From: Colimorpha_A sp900556615
GTDB taxonomy: Bacteria > Bacillota > Clostridia > Oscillospirales > CAG-272
Direction: 5' to 3'
Assembly: GCA_963598415.1 (NCBI GenBank)
Contig: CAVBUH010000029.1
Location: forward strand, 78,954 to 142,953
DNA length: 64,000 bases
This document shows, piece by piece, positions 62,383 through 64,000 of this stretch (positions are counted from its first letter, which is position 1; each line of letters begins with the position of its first letter). The notes beneath the pieces were generated by a model, which saw only the letters and a list, made by a program, of their open reading frames with translations, was not told where the DNA came from and searched no databases. Position numbers and translations under genes: made by a program.

Positions 62383-64000
62383 TTACTGTATTCGCGCTGT
62401 AAGCGCATCATTTTGATAATCGATCTCTATGGTTGATTCAGGCTCAATATCCGATGAAATAATCGTTTTTGCAACAAGCGTTTCAATCCTTGACTGTATA
62501 AATCTTTTAAGCGGACGCGCTCCGTAAATCGGATCATAACCATTGGATATAATATAAGCTTTGGCAGCCTCTGTAACGATGAGCTTTATTTGTCTGTCTT
62601 CAAGACGCTTTGCCAAATCGGCGATAAGCAAATCAACAATTCCCGAAATATTTTCACGGGTAAGGGGTTTATAAAACACAATTTCATCAAGCCTGTTGAG
62701 AAATTCCGGTCTGAAGCTGCGCTTAAGAAGCTGTGAAACCTTTTCTCTTGATTCTTCCGATATATCGCCGCTGTCTTCGATTCCTTCAAGTATAATATCA
62801 GAACCGAGATTGGAGGTGAGAATTAAAATGGTATTTTTAAAATCAACCGTTCTTCCCTGACTATCGGTAATTCTTCCGTCGTCAAGAACCTGAAGCAAGA
62901 CGTTAAAAACATCCGGATGTGCCTTTTCAATCTCATCAAAAAGAATAACGGAATACGGCTTTCTTCTGACCGCCTCCGTGAGCTGACCGCCCTCGTCATA
63001 GCCGACATATCCGGGAGGTGCTCCGATAAGACGGGAAACAGAGAATTTCTCCATATATTCGCTCATATCTATTCTGACAAGATTCTTTTCATCGTCGAAC
63101 AAGGCTTCGGCAAGTGCTTTGGCAAGCTCGGTTTTTCCGACTCCGGTAGGACCGAGAAAAAGGAAGGAACCGATCGGTCTTTTGGGATCCTGAATTCCGG
63201 CTCTTGAGCGAAGGATTGCGTCGCACACTTTTTCTACAGCCTCATTCTGACCGATAACGCGTCTGTGAAGAGTATCGTCAAGATGAAGAAGCTTTTCTCT
63301 CTCTCCCTCCATCAGCTTTGCAATCGGAATACCTGTCCAACGGGCAACGATCTTAGCAATTTCCTCCTCCGTGACGGTATCGCGAAGAAGCGTTGCGGAA
63401 TTACTGCCTTTGGCGGCTTTTTCTTCTTCCTCTTCAAGCTCTTTTGTTAAGGAAGGAAGCTTTCCGTACTTAAGCTCGGCTGCTTTGGCAAGATCATAGG
63501 AATTCTGCGCGCGCTCGATCTCCGCGTTGGTGCGATCTATCTCCTCGCGAAGCTTCTGCACTTTTCCGATGGCGTTTTTCTCAAGATCAAGCTTTGCTTT
63601 CATCGCATTGAACTGCTCGCGCATATTGGCAAGCTCTTCCCTCACCTTCGCAAGCCTCTCGGCAGAAAGCTTATCCGTTTCCTTTGAAAGCGCCGCTTCC
63701 TCAATTTCAAGCTGCATAATCTTTCTTGAAATCTCATCCATTTCAGTAGGCATGGAATTCATCTCGGTTTTGATCATGGCGCAGGCCTCGTCAACAAGGT
63801 CAATAGCCTTATCGGGAAGAAATCTATCCGAAATATACCGATTAGACAATATGGCAGCTGAAATAAGCGCCTGATCATGAATTTTAACCCCGTGATAAAC
63901 CTCATATTTTTCCTTCAACCCGCGAAGAATGGTTACGGTATCCTCAACCGTAGGCTCCGGAACCATGACGGGCTGAAAACGTCTCTCAAGGGCAGCATCC
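62383..64000 (-). CDS. clpB: Disaggregase ATPase ClpB (N-terminal part beyond the window)
   Basis: The C-terminal 539 residues of a Hsp100 chaperone; the frame continues to the right edge with DAALERRFQPVMVPEP, the end of the first ATPase. Then follow the M-domain coiled coil, IVARWTGIPIAKLMEGE, the second ATPase with GPTGVGKTELAKAL and ILFDEIEKAHPDVFN, and the C-terminal YGARPLKRFIQSRIE. ClpB works with DnaK to rescue aggregated proteins. The M-domain is about the usual length. Confidence 0.95.
   Translation of the reverse strand, partial: DAALERRFQPVMVPEPTVEDTVTILRGLKEKYEVYHGVKIHDQALISAAILSNRYISDRFLPDKAIDLVDEACAMIKTEMNSMPTEMDEISRKIMQLEIEEAALSKETDKLSAERLAKVREELANMREQFNAMKAKLDLEKNAIGKVQKLREEIDRTNAEIERAQNSYDLAKAAELKYGKLPSLTKELEEEEEKAAKGSNSATLLRDTVTEEEIAKIVARWTGIPIAKLMEGEREKLLHLDDTLHRRVIGQNEAVEKVCDAILRSRAGIQDPKRPIGSFLFLGPTGVGKTELAKALAEALFDDEKNLVRIDMSEYMEKFSVSRLIGAPPGYVGYDEGGQLTEAVRRKPYSVILFDEIEKAHPDVFNVLLQVLDDGRITDSQGRTVDFKNTILILTSNLGSDIILEGIEDSGDISEESREKVSQLLKRSFRPEFLNRLDEIVFYKPLTRENISGIVDLLIADLAKRLEDRQIKLIVTEAAKAYIISNGYDPIYGARPLKRFIQSRIETLVAKTIISSDIEPESTIEIDYQNDALTARIQ

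Overview
The window reads as a chromosomal segment of a low-to-moderate GC Firmicute, most likely an uncultured Clostridia (Oscillospirales-like). This rests on Gram-positive style lipoproteins, AGGAGG-type ribosome binding sites, a guanine riboswitch on xpt, SecA with a SEC-C tail, MutL with endonuclease motifs and an atpIBEFHAGDC operon. The exact taxon is inference. The F-type c subunit carries the full Na+ ligand set with two carboxylates, which suggests sodium bioenergetics.

Layout. 1-2.1 kb: end of an amino-acid ABC importer and trmB. 2.2-4.4 kb: an envelope-stress-like DUF1700/DUF4097 pair and DUF378. 4.7-8.2 kb: a two-gene MacB/FtsX-type ABC system. 8.5-17.4 kb: a minus-strand RNA-modification and mismatch-repair cluster (RluA-type synthase, tgt, mutL, mutS, a zinc-ribbon protein, miaB). 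17.6-20.6 kb: a fused ATPase-permease. 21.6-29.0 kb: the ATP synthase operon. 29-37.4 kb: a C39-like protein, a VOC protein, tldE/tldD, and an ECF sigma factor paired with a membrane protein whose outer part resembles a sugar-binding lipoprotein. 37.7-41.9 kb: secA and a membrane protein. 42.7-48.6 kb: a purine salvage/uptake operon (xpt, bmpA-like, nupO, nupP, nupQ) behind a guanine riboswitch. 49-62 kb: an accessory stretch (DUF1294, ppa, DUF1989, degenerate LytM protein, small membrane proteins, TetR-ogt-MFS, DUF4180, Lsa-type ABC-F, CadD) with broken genes and transposase debris. 62.4 kb to the end: clpB, cut by the window edge.

Two kinds of non-genic structure stand out. First, a family of roughly 170-bp elements with inverted ends (GGCAATACCG...CGGTATTGCC, flanked by TTAA or TTCA) occurs eight times; several copies keep an open frame for one conserved short peptide that stops in the terminal TTAA. 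Second, a 258-bp block at 42479-42736, directly downstream of the nucleoside transporter operon, is packed with six consecutive hairpins inside a perfect 14-bp closing inverted repeat and looks like two modules joined head to tail.

Regulation visible in sequence: a guanine aptamer plus terminator before xpt, alternative hairpins and a leader ORF before the Lsa-type gene, a TetR-type palindrome overlapping a -35 box, intercistronic hairpins in both solute-importer operons, and several consensus 17-bp-spaced promoters. No tRNA, rRNA or CRISPR array was recognised.
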